From Conoideocrella luteorostrata (taxonomy: Eukaryota > Ascomycota > Sordariomycetes > Hypocreales > Clavicipitaceae), in assembly GCA_032433595.1 (NCBI GenBank), contig JASWJB010000113.1, forward strand, positions 1-64,000: a stretch of DNA of 64,000 nucleotides. Direction: 5' to 3'. The translations under genes and the position numbers were made by a program. Of this stretch, positions 43,735 through 55,801 are shown piece after piece. The notes under the pieces are model-generated. The model saw only the letters and a list, made by a program, of their open reading frames with translations, made no database searches and had not been told where the DNA came from. Each line of letters opens with the position of its first letter. The stretch's first letter is position 1.

Positions 43735-45861
43735 TTACAAAATATAGCGCAAAATTTGTACACCGAGCTGGCCGATAATCAGCATCCAACTGATTCTCCT
43801 GGGGCTCAAAACAGCCACACCGCTGTCCGGCGTTTTAGTTGCCGTAAATACTCCGGTTAGGGTCGCTGATGTAGATGTAGTTTTCCCGCTCGTCGACGAT
43901 GGAGGCTGCGTCGTAGCAAGCGGCCAATCTGCCGACTTGCTATACAAGACGCCGTTGACTATCGCACCCTGCCCAGATCCAAAGAGGGCTTGGGCATCAT
44001 AGTCGCACGTACTGGAGAACGCATGAATATAGCATGTCGCGGCGGGCATCGACGGTAATTTGTCAGAACGCGACGCTTCGGACGAGCCTGTCGTATTGTA
44101 AGATGACAGATCGATGGCCCCGCCGGTAGATAGCGAGGTGCCCATCATGATGCGAGCAAACACTTGAAATGCAGTTTCGGGTTGGTACCATGGTACGGCG
44201 TGACCGGCCTGGAAGATTCGACTAAAGGATAAATTGCCGTACTGGCGGACCTGACCGCCTATGTATGAGTCGTTGACGATGATAGGTGCGTATCCGGCGA
44301 CAGAAAATTTGGCGGCGTAGTCAGGATTTGTTTGGTTAGCAATGCCGAGAGATACTGCCTCCCCCCCATACCAGTTGCAGATGTAGTCTCTGTCGCCATA
44401 GATGAGTCCAATGCGAACGCCTCGGTTCAGAAGGGTTGCTAATCGTTTGATGTTTCCACCTCGGGATTGATCGCCCGTGTCCTGGAACGCTTTAAATACC
44501 GCGCTGCTGGACATGGTGTAGTTGACCGGGGAGCCGATAGCTTTGAGGATATGACCTTGGTTGAGGTACGAGAGAAAGGTCATGGCCGGGTTAGGATCAT
44601 GGTACTGTGCGGCAAGATCGTACACACTGCGGCCGCTGTTGTAATAAGGTTCTTGGAGGATGGCACAAGCGCTGTTAGCCGCGGCGCACAATGAATTCAC
44701 GTCAGAGTTATTTCCTTGTCCGGCAGGATCCTGAGCTAGCACTGCGGCCATACATTGTTGAACCCTTGCCTTACAGCCACCAGGAGAGCTGAATTTGTCT
44801 AGGTAGTACTTGGCCTCCTCGTCAGCCAAGGCCTTGTATTTGTAGGTGTTGTTGTTGGCGAATATGGGATAGTAGGGGACCTGGGTCTCCTGATCAACAC
44901 AGCCATTTACAATACCAAGCGAGTTAAGCCGGACGTCCACGGTTGAGTTCGCCTTCAGCTCTCCGGTCACTCGTTTTTGATTTTGCTGCTCCCACTTCTC
45001 GGCGAAAATTGGGCCATATGTTCCGCCGTAGCTTTCTGCGAACAGGTTGACGGCCACCGAAGTATTGGAAGCATTTTGATACTGGGGAAATGTAGTGACA
45101 AAGCCCTGTATCAGATGCCACACGGCAAGCGCTGCCGTATCTGTCGTGTTGGCCGTGGTGCTCTTGTTCATGGTGCTGAATGTACCATTCAAATAGGCCC
45201 AAGGCGGTAAAGAGCCAGTTGCCTGCGCCGGTGGTTGACGTACATTGCCGTTACTAAGGGTAACGGTTCCATTCGTAGGCCTGTCATACGAAAATCCCAC
45301 TTGATTTGGCTGTCAATGGTGTTAAAGCAGTTAGCACAGGGGCAGACTTGGATCGCCGCGTACAGAGCGGATGTCGATGAAACAGACCTGATCTATAAAA
45401 AGCATATTTGAAGCTCGATCCCAACCCCATTCCCGCGCTGCAGTGTCATACTTGTTGAGACCCTTCTCAATGACCTCGCAAGGACCGTTACCGGCAAAAA
45501 ATCCATACATGGAACTTGAGCCAGGCCCACCGTTGAGCCAGACGGTCAGGCCATCAGTTCGTTGGCGGGCTTCCACAAACCAAAAGAACAGATTAGTCGG
45601 ATAATCGCCGGGGATATGCACCCATCCTGTATATTGCTTCTGTTGGCTGAAAGCAGTTTTACATACGCCCTGAGGTTCCTTGTATGAAATGGTGATGTTG
45701 CCGTCGGCTGGTGAAGACACCAGCGTCAAGTTCAGCGAGCTGAGATTGGAGACGGGGAATTGAGCCAGGCATTGTGAGCCAAGAACCGCCAGCAAGGCGG
45801 CAAGCCGCACAAGCATCGCGAGAAGAGTTGGCGAGAGAGCCCGGCGTTTGAGCGGAATCAA
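43735..45861 (-). CDS. Secreted serine carboxypeptidase (S10 family)
   Basis: Two exons, complement(45388-45861, 43735-45309), give 682 residues. The intron joins MLFIDQ to PNQVGFSYD, a hallmark S10 segment, and begins GTCTGT, a less usual donor. An N-terminal signal peptide (about 1-33) is followed by the oxyanion motif WLNGGPGSSS, the nucleophile FAESYGGTYGP (about residue 250), the Asp in YGDRDYICNWYGG and the His in AGHAVPWYQPE. Many N-glycosylation sites are present. After a Ser/Thr-rich linker the protein ends in a hydrophobic stretch (WMLIIGQLGVQIL), compatible with a GPI signal or membrane anchor. It would trim C-terminal residues from peptides at the cell surface or outside. Vacuolar CPY-like location is less likely. 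Confidence 0.92.
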
Positions 45862-47947
45862 ATCATGTCATGTATGGTTGCTGCGGGTATCGTCCAAAGC
45901 GACACGCGGCCCCAAAATCTCAGCGGAAAAAGAAGTCCAAAGAAAAAAAAGAAAGAGCGAGGCCAAACGACCGCAGTGCAATCCAACGGCCTACGCAACC
46001 ATGAGGAGACTATTGGTGGCGAGCGACGGGCGTAATTAGTAAATATGTTGTTGTGATTGTGCTGAAAGGATGACAGAAGCCGCGCGACGGAATTAAGGCA
46101 TAGAGAAAGGAGCTGTCAGCCCTGAAAACGAGATTGGAGGACGTGCCATGCTTTCCATACGCCGTGGAGGATCCTCGTGTTTGCAGGAAGGCGCAGGCTG
46201 GGATTCGGCTGTAGCCAGCCGCAGCCAGTGAGAACCAGTAAGAGTCGGGGTTAGTTGGGACTTGTGGTCCATTTTTTAGTGATTTTTAGTGGATTTTAGT
46301 GCTATTGTGCTCCGTAGGAACTATAACGACTACTAGATGGGCTTGGCAGCGTCGCATTACCGCTGCGGGGGAGGGAGAGTCTCCAGTGTTTCGATTGTTC
46401 TCAACTTGCACATGTCAACAGGTTCGTCCATGGGCTGCATTTCGCTGACTGCTTTGCGCGGGGTCTACCATGCAAAGTTTGACTGCGTATTTAAACTGTG
46501 CGAGTTCTACGGAACAGAGCACGGAGCAGGTCAAGTCCATATAGCTGTCCAGCCAGGAAAAGCCCTGGGGGGGTGTTCGGAGAATTTTACCGTCACTGAA
46601 GGCTGACATATGCTCACAGCACCACCTAGTTACGGGCTCGCCTAAACGGCTCGCTTACTAGTTATACATGATGATCTACGGAGTACAGAGCTTTGCAAAA
46701 TGGTCCCCCGGTTTCAAAATGGACTGGGCGTACGGAGTACTGCATGCCATTTTTACTCTTCTCCACGCGTGAGTGTTGCGTAGCAGGCACAACGGCTGCA
46801 CCAGCACACCAGATTGCAGCCGTTCGCACGCCCTGTCAGCAAGGAACCGAGACACGGGAAGGTCTGCACAATACGCACCATGTAATTCCGTAACGAAGGA
46901 GCACGGGAGCAACCAACTCACGCAGTGGTTATTTTGGGCCGGATGGTGTCTCGGCGCAGTAACAGCACAACACCGCACACTAACTACGGCGCGCACTACG
47001 GAGCACACTACGGAGCACTCCGCAGAGCATGGTGTCTGTGGGCCAAGCTCAGCATCGCAGGCGCCCAGAAGCGATGCAACGCCGGTTGTGAATAATGCGA
47101 CCTTGCAAAAGCTTAGCCTAGGATCGCTCTTGTACATAATTCCTTTCACGGGGGGGAGGGAGTTGGTAGACCTGTTCAAGTTTGCTACTGGCAGCGGTTA
47201 GTCCGCACATCATTTTATCGTATCAAGTACAAAATACGGGCATATGCGGCTGATTCCCTACGCTTCCAAAAATTTTTGCGCGTTGTACATTGATTGGCTA
47301 GCAGAGTTTGGCAGAGACTCTTTTTTGCAGGATATCCCCATTGCATCGCAACGAACCTTTGTAGATGCAACCCAACCCCACGAATATGTATAATACACAC
47401 GGCACGCGCTTGGCTCTTTCCGAGGCTGTCATACATTAAGCAACCTGCGGCCGGGAGATACCTATCCTGCCGGTTCATCATCATTTGCTACCAAGTTCAT
47501 CCCTATTCGATTGGAGTTGGACTGTTACGCGCATGCCGCGACTATCATCAGATGAGAACTCTAATACATATGCTCATGACAACTCCACGGGTGATCGAGA
47601 CCGAAAGGCTACTTGTCGCGTCATTACCGGTTATGTGCTTCTGTCGCAAACGGGGCCAACGACGCCAGGCATCTATGCGCCCCGATGTCGGCATCATGGC
47701 CGCCGCCTCTTCACGGCATCTCAGCTTGATAGCCATTGGATCCTTGGAGACTTCTCAGGCTGATCCCCCAATTCCCCAGTTGTCATGCTGTTGTATGATA
47801 CACTAGTTATAGGATGTGACAATACAGGGCTCAACTTTCAACGTCGGGCTAAGTATGACTCAAAATGTCCGCAATTGGGTCGGGTATATCGTTCACCTCG
47901 TCATCTCTCCATCCCACATACATTTCAATATCTCCGTCCTATCCAAG
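45862..47947. other. Intergenic region between carboxypeptidase and COQ3
   Basis: About 2.1 kb, unassigned. Exact dispersed-motif copies lie at 46677-46685 and 46731-46739, and a dense cluster of half-copies at 46994-47028. Frames such as 46773-47201 are composed partly of these repeats and are not convincing genes. Confidence 0.45.
46994..47028. repeat. Cluster of three TACGGAG half-copies
   Basis: Reads as CTACGGAGCAC twice, then ACTCCGC in inverted orientation, so two direct and one inverted half-site occur in about 35 bases. Confidence 0.55.
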
Positions 47948-48853
47948 TTATTCGCTCCTTCTCACAGCAAAAAAGTAATTGCCGACTTTCTCCCCTCCGC
48001 GGACCTCCCTCCAGCCCAAGCCGGGAATATACATGACTCCCATGACTCTGGGACTGTCCCAGCCCTTGTCCAGGAAGAAGCGTCGTAGCTCATCCTCGTT
48101 GATGTATTTGTTCCAGTCGTGAGTCCCCGGCGGGACTATCCGCAGAAGGTCCTCCGCCACCAGATTAGTCGTAAACCAGCTCATCCATGTCCTCGCAATC
48201 GTGCTCATGACCAACCAGCCACCGGGCTTGACAAACGGCCGAACCCGCTGCAGGAACGGCGCCGGCTCGTCTATGTGCTCAATGACTTCGAATAGACTGA
48301 CAACATCGTAGCGGTCCTTGTCGTCCTTGGGCACCTCAAGCTCTTCAATGGAGCTTTGCTTGTAGAAGAGCCTGCCTCGCAGAGAGGGGTCCTTTTTGGC
48401 GTGCGCCCTTGCGACGGCTAAGACGGAGGGAGTCGGGTCAATGGCGGTGACGTGTTTTGTCGTGGGCAGTCGTGCAGCGCTTTCGGCAAAGATGCCCCCT
48501 CCGCAGCCGATATCGAGGTAGCTGAGTGAAGAGTCTTGCAACCTAGCGGCCGCTGTCTCGGGTTGGGACTGAAGGCACCCCCTGATGAAGTCTTGTCGGA
48601 CGGGGTTCATCAGATGTAGAAGTCGGGAAGAGCCGTGAGGATCCCACCATTCGGAGGCAAGTGCATTGAAGTGCGAAACCTCTTGGGGATTGACGGACGA
48701 GAAGGTCGAGTGCCAATGTTGGGTTGCGGCTGCGGCTGGGTACGCATTTATCGAGTCTATCCGCGTGCGTCCGTTGCGTTGTGCGGGTATGGTCCAGGCG
48801 GATGCAGTAGATCGACCGACGACGCGGCTTACTGTCCTCAATGGCGATGTCAT
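47948..48853 (-). CDS. COQ3: Ubiquinone biosynthesis O-methyltransferase, mitochondrial
   Basis: A single exon; from the chosen start it gives 301 residues. Conserved COQ3/UbiG blocks are VSHFNALASEWWDPHGSSRLLHLMNPVR, the SAM motif YLDIGCGGGIFAE, VTAIDPTPSVLAVA, YDVVSLFEVIEHIDEPAPFL and GGWLVMSTIARTWMSWFT. The start at 48853 is preferred: it has A at -3 (CTACCATGA) and is followed at once by a basic, Ser-rich mitochondrial presequence (MTSPLRTVSRVVGRS). An upstream in-frame ATG at 48955 would add 34 unremarkable residues in a poor context. The enzyme does both O-methylations of coenzyme Q synthesis on the matrix side of the inner membrane. Confidence 0.92.
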   Translation of the reverse strand: MTSPLRTVSRVVGRSTASAWTIPAQRNGRTRIDSINAYPAAAATQHWHSTFSSVNPQEVSHFNALASEWWDPHGSSRLLHLMNPVRQDFIRGCLQSQPETAAARLQDSSLSYLDIGCGGGIFAESAARLPTTKHVTAIDPTPSVLAVARAHAKKDPSLRGRLFYKQSSIEELEVPKDDKDRYDVVSLFEVIEHIDEPAPFLQRVRPFVKPGGWLVMSTIARTWMSWFTTNLVAEDLLRIVPPGTHDWNKYINEDELRRFFLDKGWDSPRVMGVMYIPGLGWREVRGGEKVGNYFFAVRRSE

Positions 48854-48955
48854 GGTAGCCGTGCTGGCGATGTCGACAGGCGCTGCCGGGCAGAAACTGC
48901 TGTCGGATAGAACAGCATTGAGACTTGCTTTTTGCTGTGATGCTAACAGAGGCAT

Positions 48956-50434
48956 CCACTAACAAATGTCAGTTGAGGGACCCACCCGGTGTCCAAGTCA
49001 TGCCTCGACTGTGCTATCTATGTATCAGAGTCGATTCTCGTCCCCTAACCCACGTTCGTATGCCCACCAAGCAGATATTTCATCATTCATGGTCATAAAC
49101 CTGGGCTTTGAGCCCGGCCTTGACTTACCCAGCAGACGTTGGCCTCATCTCCCGTTCGGGTATGTAACTAACCAACTACTCCGTACGGGCTGCATTCGCA
49201 GACTTCTCGGTTCTAAACTACCTCATGATCACGTTTGATGTACGTGCTAGCTAGCCCCGTTCATCAACCAAAGTTGAGCAGCCTCCTGGGTATTTCGCAA
49301 ACAGTTTAACCAGGGACGCTATTCATATTCACAATGGTTGCGGGACACGGAGTAGTACGAAGGACTCCGCACAATTGAGGGAAACAGAAGTACCCGGAAT
49401 GTCTGTCGGTGGAGCCGGCCGCCGGTCCGGCTGGGAGCCCATTCCAGAAGCGTGAGCCGCGGCTTGTTCGGCGGGCGGGCACACCGAGGAGAGAAGCCAG
49501 AGCGGGGGGCTCGGCGTAGTTACAGTAACTGGCAGTGAATGTACGGGGCTTGATGGGGAAGCAGCGGTGGACAAAATATGCAGTGCGTGTGCCTAACTAG
49601 TTATTTTGCTGCTAAAAGTGGGCGGCACGGCGAGAGATTCGATGAGGACTGCCTTCCCGCGCGCGGGTGTTGGATTGCTTTTGTAAGCATCATGTCAGCG
49701 TGTCTACAGCACAGTTACTCCGTCCGTACTCCGTACATGGGAAAAAAATCCAGGCTCATATACTCCGTATGTGCAATTGGTACATTTACAGCCGGAGCCG
49801 GAGCGCGCCCGCGTCGAATGACTCGGCCCATCAGCTGACAGCATTACATACAGGCAAGTAAGTGTTGCAGCGGCAAGTATCAAGGAAGGTTTTGGGATAC
49901 ACACGTGTCAAAGAGGACTAGACGGCGGCACCACCACCCCCGGTCTCAGCGCCAGGCCGAATTCCACGGGGTTTAAGTTAATGTCTGGTACTTCAGCACT
50001 TTGCCGCAGACCGCCGGTCCCGGTCAACGGTGTAATGTGTCATTGGACCTAGTTGTCCATCGGGAACCGAGTTGGCCCGCATCGTCAAATGTCTAAATAC
50101 TTGAAGTTGTCTCGTCCCCAGAAACCTCACCTCACCTCGCCTCGCCTCACTTCAAACCTCATCTTTGCTTGAATCCCACGAGTCCCGATATCCACGGCGC
50201 ATCTTGAGTAATATTCGCTGCCCCCTCCTCAATTGACCAAGGCGCAAAAAAAAAAAAAGGTCGATCCACTTGCACAAGCACAGGGTCCATTCCCCCACAA
50301 ACTGCCGTCAGAACCGCCGCTCGTGGTTTAAATCCTCGCGATACCTCGTCACGAGCCGGCTCACTCTCGCCCGCTTTCGACCTGAGAAGAGCGTCTATTA
50401 GATAATTCTACCAGATATACACATTACGCACAAA
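48956..50434. other. Divergent intergenic region, COQ3 to RIB3
   Basis: About 1.5 kb with TACTCCGTA copies at 49177, 49727 and 49761. A CACCTCACCTCGCCTCGCCT-type repeat lies near 50126-50150, and an A-run at 50247-50258. The last 200 bases are CT/CA-rich and look like the RIB3 promoter and leader. No gene is seen. Confidence 0.45.
49720..49769. repeat. Paired TACTCCGTA motifs
   Basis: Exact copies at 49727-49735 and 49761-49769 in the same orientation, with a further CTCCGTCC half-copy just before the first. Confidence 0.65.
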
Positions 50435-51221
50435 ATGCCTGCTCCCACGATACCCGCCAGCCAATTCGATTCCATTCCCGACACAATCGAGGCCTTCCGT
50501 AAGTACACACTGACTGACCTTCCTCAACCCCTCCAAACCCGCCCGAGTACAGTCCACTTCCGATGCTAACAACTCCCCCTCGCCTAAAGGCCGAGGTGAA
50601 TTCATCTTGGTCCTGGACGACCCGGGCCGCGAGAATGAAGCCGACTTGATCATTGCCGCCGAAGACGTCACCACCGAGCAAATGGCTTGGATGGTGCGCT
50701 ACTCATCCGGTCTCATCTGCGCCCCCATCATGCCCTCCCGCGCCGACGCTCTCGAGCTGCCCGTCATGGTCTCTGCCAGCCAGGACTCCCGCGGCACCGC
50801 CTACACCATCTCAGTTGATGCCGCTGACGAGTCTGTCAGCACTGGCATCAGTGCGCACGACCGAGCCCTCTGCTGCCGTTTCCTCGCCAACCCAAAATCC
50901 ACCGCTACCAGCTTCATTCGCCCTGGTCACATCTTGCCTCTGCGCGCCGCCCCCGGCGGTGTCCGCCAGCGTGTTGGCCATACCGAGGCCGCCGTTGAGT
51001 TCTGTCGCCTGGCTGGCAAGAGCCCAGCCGCTGCCATTGCCGAACTCGTCGAAGATGGCGAGCCCACGCCAGGACAGGCCACTATCACCCGTGCCGGTAT
51101 GATGAGAGGCGAAGAGAACATTGCCTTTGCTAGAAAGTGGGGTCTGAAGGTTTGCACCATCGCCGACCTGGTACAGCATGTTGAGAAAACTGAAGGCAAG
51201 CTCAATTTGAATGGAGCCTGA
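50435..51221 (+). CDS. RIB3: 3,4-dihydroxy-2-butanone-4-phosphate synthase
   Basis: Two exons, 50435-50498 and 50590-51221, give 231 residues. The junction restores FRRGEFILVLDD. The active-site loop DDPGRENEADLIIAAE, the SAHDRA block, IRPGHILPLRA with its catalytic His and GHTEAAVEFCRLAG are all present, in RibB/Rib3 order. The enzyme converts ribulose 5-phosphate to formate and the four-carbon unit of riboflavin, using magnesium. Yeast Rib3 is 208 residues. It is a single-domain protein, not the bacterial RibBA fusion. It is convergent with the ataxin-10 gene. Confidence 0.95.
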
Positions 51222-51858
51222 AACGAAAGATGTTGGGTTACACTATACATCATGATGAAGAAATTGGTGGAGCGTGGGAAAGCCTGATGAAAAAGGAATT
51301 CAAGCAAAAATGAAAGTTATTTTCAATCAACCAAATATTCGACATTAGAGACTAGAAGGTAGGAAGGAGAGCAAATATCCGAGGCATGCGACGACATAGG
51401 TTTGTCGAGAGGAGGTGGCTCGGGGAGGGGGGAGGGTGTTATGCTCTGTCATCCGTATCTAGTACTCGCCTTACTTGTCCCTTTCTATTACGCCATGGAA
51501 CAATGTGTTTGCAGGATACGGATGATGTTTTTTTGAGATTACGGATTAGGTTTTGTCAGTGGCGTCGGCTCAACTCTTTGTATATATACAAATTGAATTT
51601 CGCATCCCCTCCATTTGGGCATACAATCCTCATGCTCTGCCTAATATGACGATATGTTGTTCAATTATATGTGGCTTACATGCAGCTCGAGTATGTATAC
51701 CAAACACCACCATTACGTCGATCCGTGTACACGTGTACACGCCATGCGTTTTCGTAACATAGCGCAATATACCAAAGTAAACCATTTCCAAATCTGTCTC
51801 GTCGTGAAATGAGAGTTCAAACACTCCTCCTTCACACACTGCACCTATTATTTACAAA
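51222..51858. other. Convergent spacer, RIB3 to ataxin-10 gene
   Basis: About 640 bases of 3' flanks, AT-rich toward the middle. No gene is seen. Confidence 0.45.
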
Positions 51859-53506
51859 CTAAGCCATGAAATCGTCTTCCAAACTCTTCCCCGTCGCAGG
51901 CCCCTCTCCTAACCTCATATCTGCCGCCCTTGTCAAAAAGTCCGCATCCTCAATCTCCTCCGCCACTCTCCCTAGGGGTACAGCGGTACTCGATCTCACC
52001 TTCACCCTAATATCTCCGTCAATTCCATCAACCCTCAGCGTGGACATTGCTGAACCTCCAGGAGGAGGCTTCAGCCCTGGCTGCGGCGTCATACTAACCA
52101 GCTCCTTGAAGAAGCTATTCGCTGCTTCGCAGCCATCCAGCAGCCACTTCAAGCAAATCGTTACTCGTTCCTTCGCATATGGATTATGGTCATCGTAGGC
52201 ACAGCTGTTGAGCAGTGGGACTATGCCGTTGTGTTTGACCATTTGGGCTTGCACGAGGGGGTTGCCAGGGCTGCCTTGCCCAGAGGTGGGTTGCAGCAGC
52301 GTGGCGAGGATGGTAAAAATCTGACCTTTGATGCCTGACCACGGAAACTTGTAGGCAGACTCTAGTATTGGAGTTGGAGGCGACGGAGATGAAGAGGATG
52401 GGTCTGTGGCATAGGGACGTTCGACCATAGGATTAATATTTGCGTCAATGTCGGCAATGCATTCATGGCTGCCTGGAGTTGGCTCGGGTTTTGGTGAGCG
52501 CTTGGGTAGTTCGACGAGAGGTTTCTTGGCAACGCCTGCTTCGACACCGCCTAGCAAGGTGATGAGGTCATAAACAGCTTCCCATTTAATCAATTCCGCA
52601 CGATTGTCTGCCATCTCGGCTACTGTGGTGAGGAAATTCAGATACTGGGCGAGACCATCCTTAGCACGTTCCATGTCCCAGCAGTCAGCTGGGAATTCTG
52701 CCGAATCGCACTTCTTTTCACGGACCTGGGCCTGCATGTGCATTAACGCGGTGCATTCAGGCACGAGGCGGGTGCGGAAGAAGCTGAAGAAGAAGTGGAC
52801 GAGTTTGGTGTCTCTGAATTGATCTCGCTCTTGGGGACTGGCAGTGTTGTTGTTATTGTTGTTGTTGTTGGTGGTGGTGGTGGTGGCGGCGCTAGGGTTA
52901 GTATTATTGTCGTTGCTAGTGTTCGGTGCAGCGTTAGAGGTAGCGTTAGAGGTGTCGGTATTGTTGTTGCTACTGTTGCTGGCATTATTCTTGGTAAGTC
53001 TCGCGCGGAACATATGGCCAACTAGTCGGAGCAAGACTGTTTGAGCTGGAGACATGATATCTTTGGGGATGCGAAGAGAGTTCCAGGCGTAAGGGATTAG
53101 GGCGCTATGATGAAGTGCCTCCACGATCTGGGTCGTGACTTGAAAAATAAGCGACTGCTCATCCTTTTCCCACACGGCAATAAAGACAAGAAGTTCTCTC
53201 AGCAGAGTCTTTCCACAATCCATAGCCAAGAACATCCTGCACCTTGTCTTTTGCAAATTTTCTCCGGCGCGTGTGAGACCAGACCCAGCATTGTCCAAAA
53301 TGCACGACTTGACTATCATGTGCAGGGCTTCGATCTGTTTGGGGTCGAGGATGTTGGGTACTTCGGTGAGAAGACCGGTTAAGGGACCCTCGCCATAGGA
53401 CTCATCATCGTCGTCTCCGTCAATGATGTCATCTACATAATCGTGGCCATAGTCATGGATATGATGATGGTGATGATGATGCTCGCATTCGACATCATGG
53501 TCATGA

Positions 53507-53553
<47 letters not shown>

Positions 53554-55118
53554 TTCATGATGATGGTTGTGCTCATGGCCGTGATGATGGTCATGGTCGT
53601 GTCCATGGTGATGTTCATGATGGTGCTCGCATCCGTGGTCATGATCATGATCATGTTCATGCTCGTGATGGTGCTCTTCATCTTCCTCGTCATCATGATG
53701 GCGATGACACTCGAAGCATTCAGGACAATGGTGACAATGGTCGTGATCTGATAGTTCACCGTCGGCGACCTCAGGCGACGGTGAGTGGTCGCCATGATAA
53801 GAATGACTGTATCGATGGATCAAGTTTGTCTTGCAGTGTTCCGCTCGAGATTGTGCGAATTCCACCGACGCCATGCTGACAGTGAACTCCTCATAGTTGG
53901 GGTCACGGGCACGCAGCCACCACGTATCGAGCTCTCTGGACACCCGACCATATGCCTTGTCTTGCTCAAATTGGTCGGTTAAATCAGGTTTCCACACCGG
54001 GCTAATCTTCTCGGTAGTGTTCTCTACATCTCCGGGCATGTCGGTAGAACCCTCGGGCAACCAATTCCAAGCAAGGGGCCGTATCTTTTCAATCTCACCG
54101 GGTGGCTTGTGGGAGTGGTTCTGCGCGTAGTCTTTCAGTAACTTCCGTGCTGTATCGCACAGCTTTGAATTACGGTCAAGCCAGTGTTCGATTTGCCGCC
54201 TGGCTACGTCTGCCCTGAAACCAGATCCATCTCCATGCCCGTCGAACGAATCCACACCATCTTCAAAGAGCACCTCATACCAGAAGGACATTTTGTTGCG
54301 ATCATGCTTTGCCGTCCAGTTGTGTGCCTGTTGTAATGCAGTGACGAGCAGCTTTTTGTCTGATTGTCTAGCGTTAGTGCCATTGGAAACGGAGATTCTA
54401 ATAGGTAATTGGAGACAGTTTCGACTCACATAACTCATTGATATCCGCCAACTTCAGCCTCTGTGTCTCATCCAAAACCGTCCCATCATACCCCTTACTA
54501 GTAACATTCGAACAAAGGATAATGGTCTGATAGACCATCTGATCAAAAGACACTGCCGCACATATATCTTGAGGTACCTCCGGCTCCGCATTGACAAGTA
54601 GATTTCTTGCAATGTGCATCAACTTGATCAAGATCCCGAGGTCCTCCTTGAGAGAAGCGTGATTCATGACTATGAATATCGTACTCTCTTGGGGGCTAAC
54701 GCCCTTTTCAGGATCATGTAAGCTTGATAGAGGCCCTACCGATCTGGTGGTGAGGCTCGGAATAGCAGCAGTAAATATCTTGGTGAGCCATACCCAAATA
54801 GCCACATTGCGGGACAATGCCTCTCTTGAAAATGTAGCCTCAAGTCAGCTTGCTGGTCTGAAACATAATTGGGAGAGGAATTCGGTCGGATGGCATGTGT
54901 ACTCACCGAGATGCTCTCAAGGTGTGCGTCTTCTCCAGTGTTTTTGTAACCATAGAGCTCACTCGAGCAGCTGTGAGAGGACCCATAGGGGGAGCTCGGT
55001 CGAAATGACCCTGGAGACAGATGAGGGCTGCGGAGAAGCATCGCTCCTCAATGGACTCGGTGTGATGGTCATCTCCATTGCCGGCAGTTGGTGGCATGTA
55101 ATCTGAAAGCTGTGTCAT
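51859..55118 (-). CDS. CTR86: Ataxin-10 / CTR86 homologue with His-rich insertion
   Basis: Three exons, complement(54907-55118, 54430-54824, 51859-54359), give about 1035 residues; the joins restore LRASREALSRNVAIWVW and INELYKKLLVTALQQ. The N-terminal third is armadillo-like (for example ESTIFIVMNHASLKEDLGIL). The C-terminus holds the Ataxin-10 signature (PF09759): MVKHNGIVPLLNSCAYDDHNPYAKERVTICLKWLLDGC. Between them, residues about 400-515 form a striking His/Asp/Glu-rich segment, preceded by a Cys/His cluster (CHHCPECFECHRHH), and about 659-716 is Asn/Ser/Thr-rich. Yeast Ctr86 (563 residues) is essential and named for a copper-related context, but its biochemical role is unclear; ataxin-10 in animals is a scaffold. 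The His-rich part suggests metal binding (inference). The upstream start could also be seven codons later (MPPTAG). Confidence 0.85.
53440..53680 (-). repeat. Coding microsatellite for His-Asp/His-Glu repeats
   Basis: Inside the ataxin-10 gene, GTCGTG units (plus strand) repeat without interruption at about 53507-53552, flanked by GATGATG and CATGATG variants. On the coding strand these are alternating CAC/CAT and GAC/GAA codons giving His-Asp and His-Glu pairs. The mixture of codons outside the pure tract argues for selection on the protein, while the pure tract suggests recent replication slippage. Confidence 0.75.
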
Positions 55119-55801
55119 TGCTGCTTTGTGACGCTATCTGACTTGCTATGCTCGCAGCAGCGACAAAGGAGCAAACAAATAACGGGGGACGATGACCTGG
55201 CTAGATCATAGCCGGGAGGTTGAAGGTCGGTGAGGCCGGTGCTCGAAATTTTGGTGGGCCAGACATGGCGAACGGCGAGAAAAAAAAAACCTCGCAGTCT
55301 CTGTGGCGGGTGGTGGCTTGTCAGTTTCATGGTTGGTAAGCAGCATTCAAGGATGAAGATATGGCGGTTAACGATACAGTGCAAAAACAATCAAGACTTT
55401 TCTATTCTGTATTTAAAGGAACAGCAGATATAGCTCGTCCGGCCACAAAACCGTAGCCACCCAGAAACATTGCGCTGCTTGATTCATTATCATACTTTGT
55501 ATTCGTACTCCGTAGTTACACACTGGTCTACTTCTCTATCGCACATCAGCCAGCCTATCAACAGCACATGTGCGCCAAAATAACCAGTGAAATCCTCCCC
55601 TCAACGGTATAGTGGGTTGGCGGGGTAGTCCCACCATATCACATCATCGCAGCCACCAGCTTTTAAAGAAACCACGATGACGACGTCCTCGTTTTGCTTA
55701 ATGCAGCCTTCTTAAAAGCTCTACAACTCCCAATTGCGAACTCCGCTCAGTTCTCAACTCCAGCCCAGCCGCAAATCTGCCCCTACCGCCAAACCATTGC
55801 A
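55119..55801. other. Divergent spacer, ataxin-10 gene to MTA phosphorylase
   Basis: About 680 bases between divergent genes; a TACTCCGTA copy lies at 55506-55514. CA/CT-rich leader sequence precedes 55802. No gene is seen. Confidence 0.45.

Noticed and set aside
53433..53795. Met/Thr-rich and Met/Val-rich frames opposite or beside the His-rich coding repeat
   Set aside because: They are alternative-frame readings of the same microsatellite within the ataxin-10 gene.
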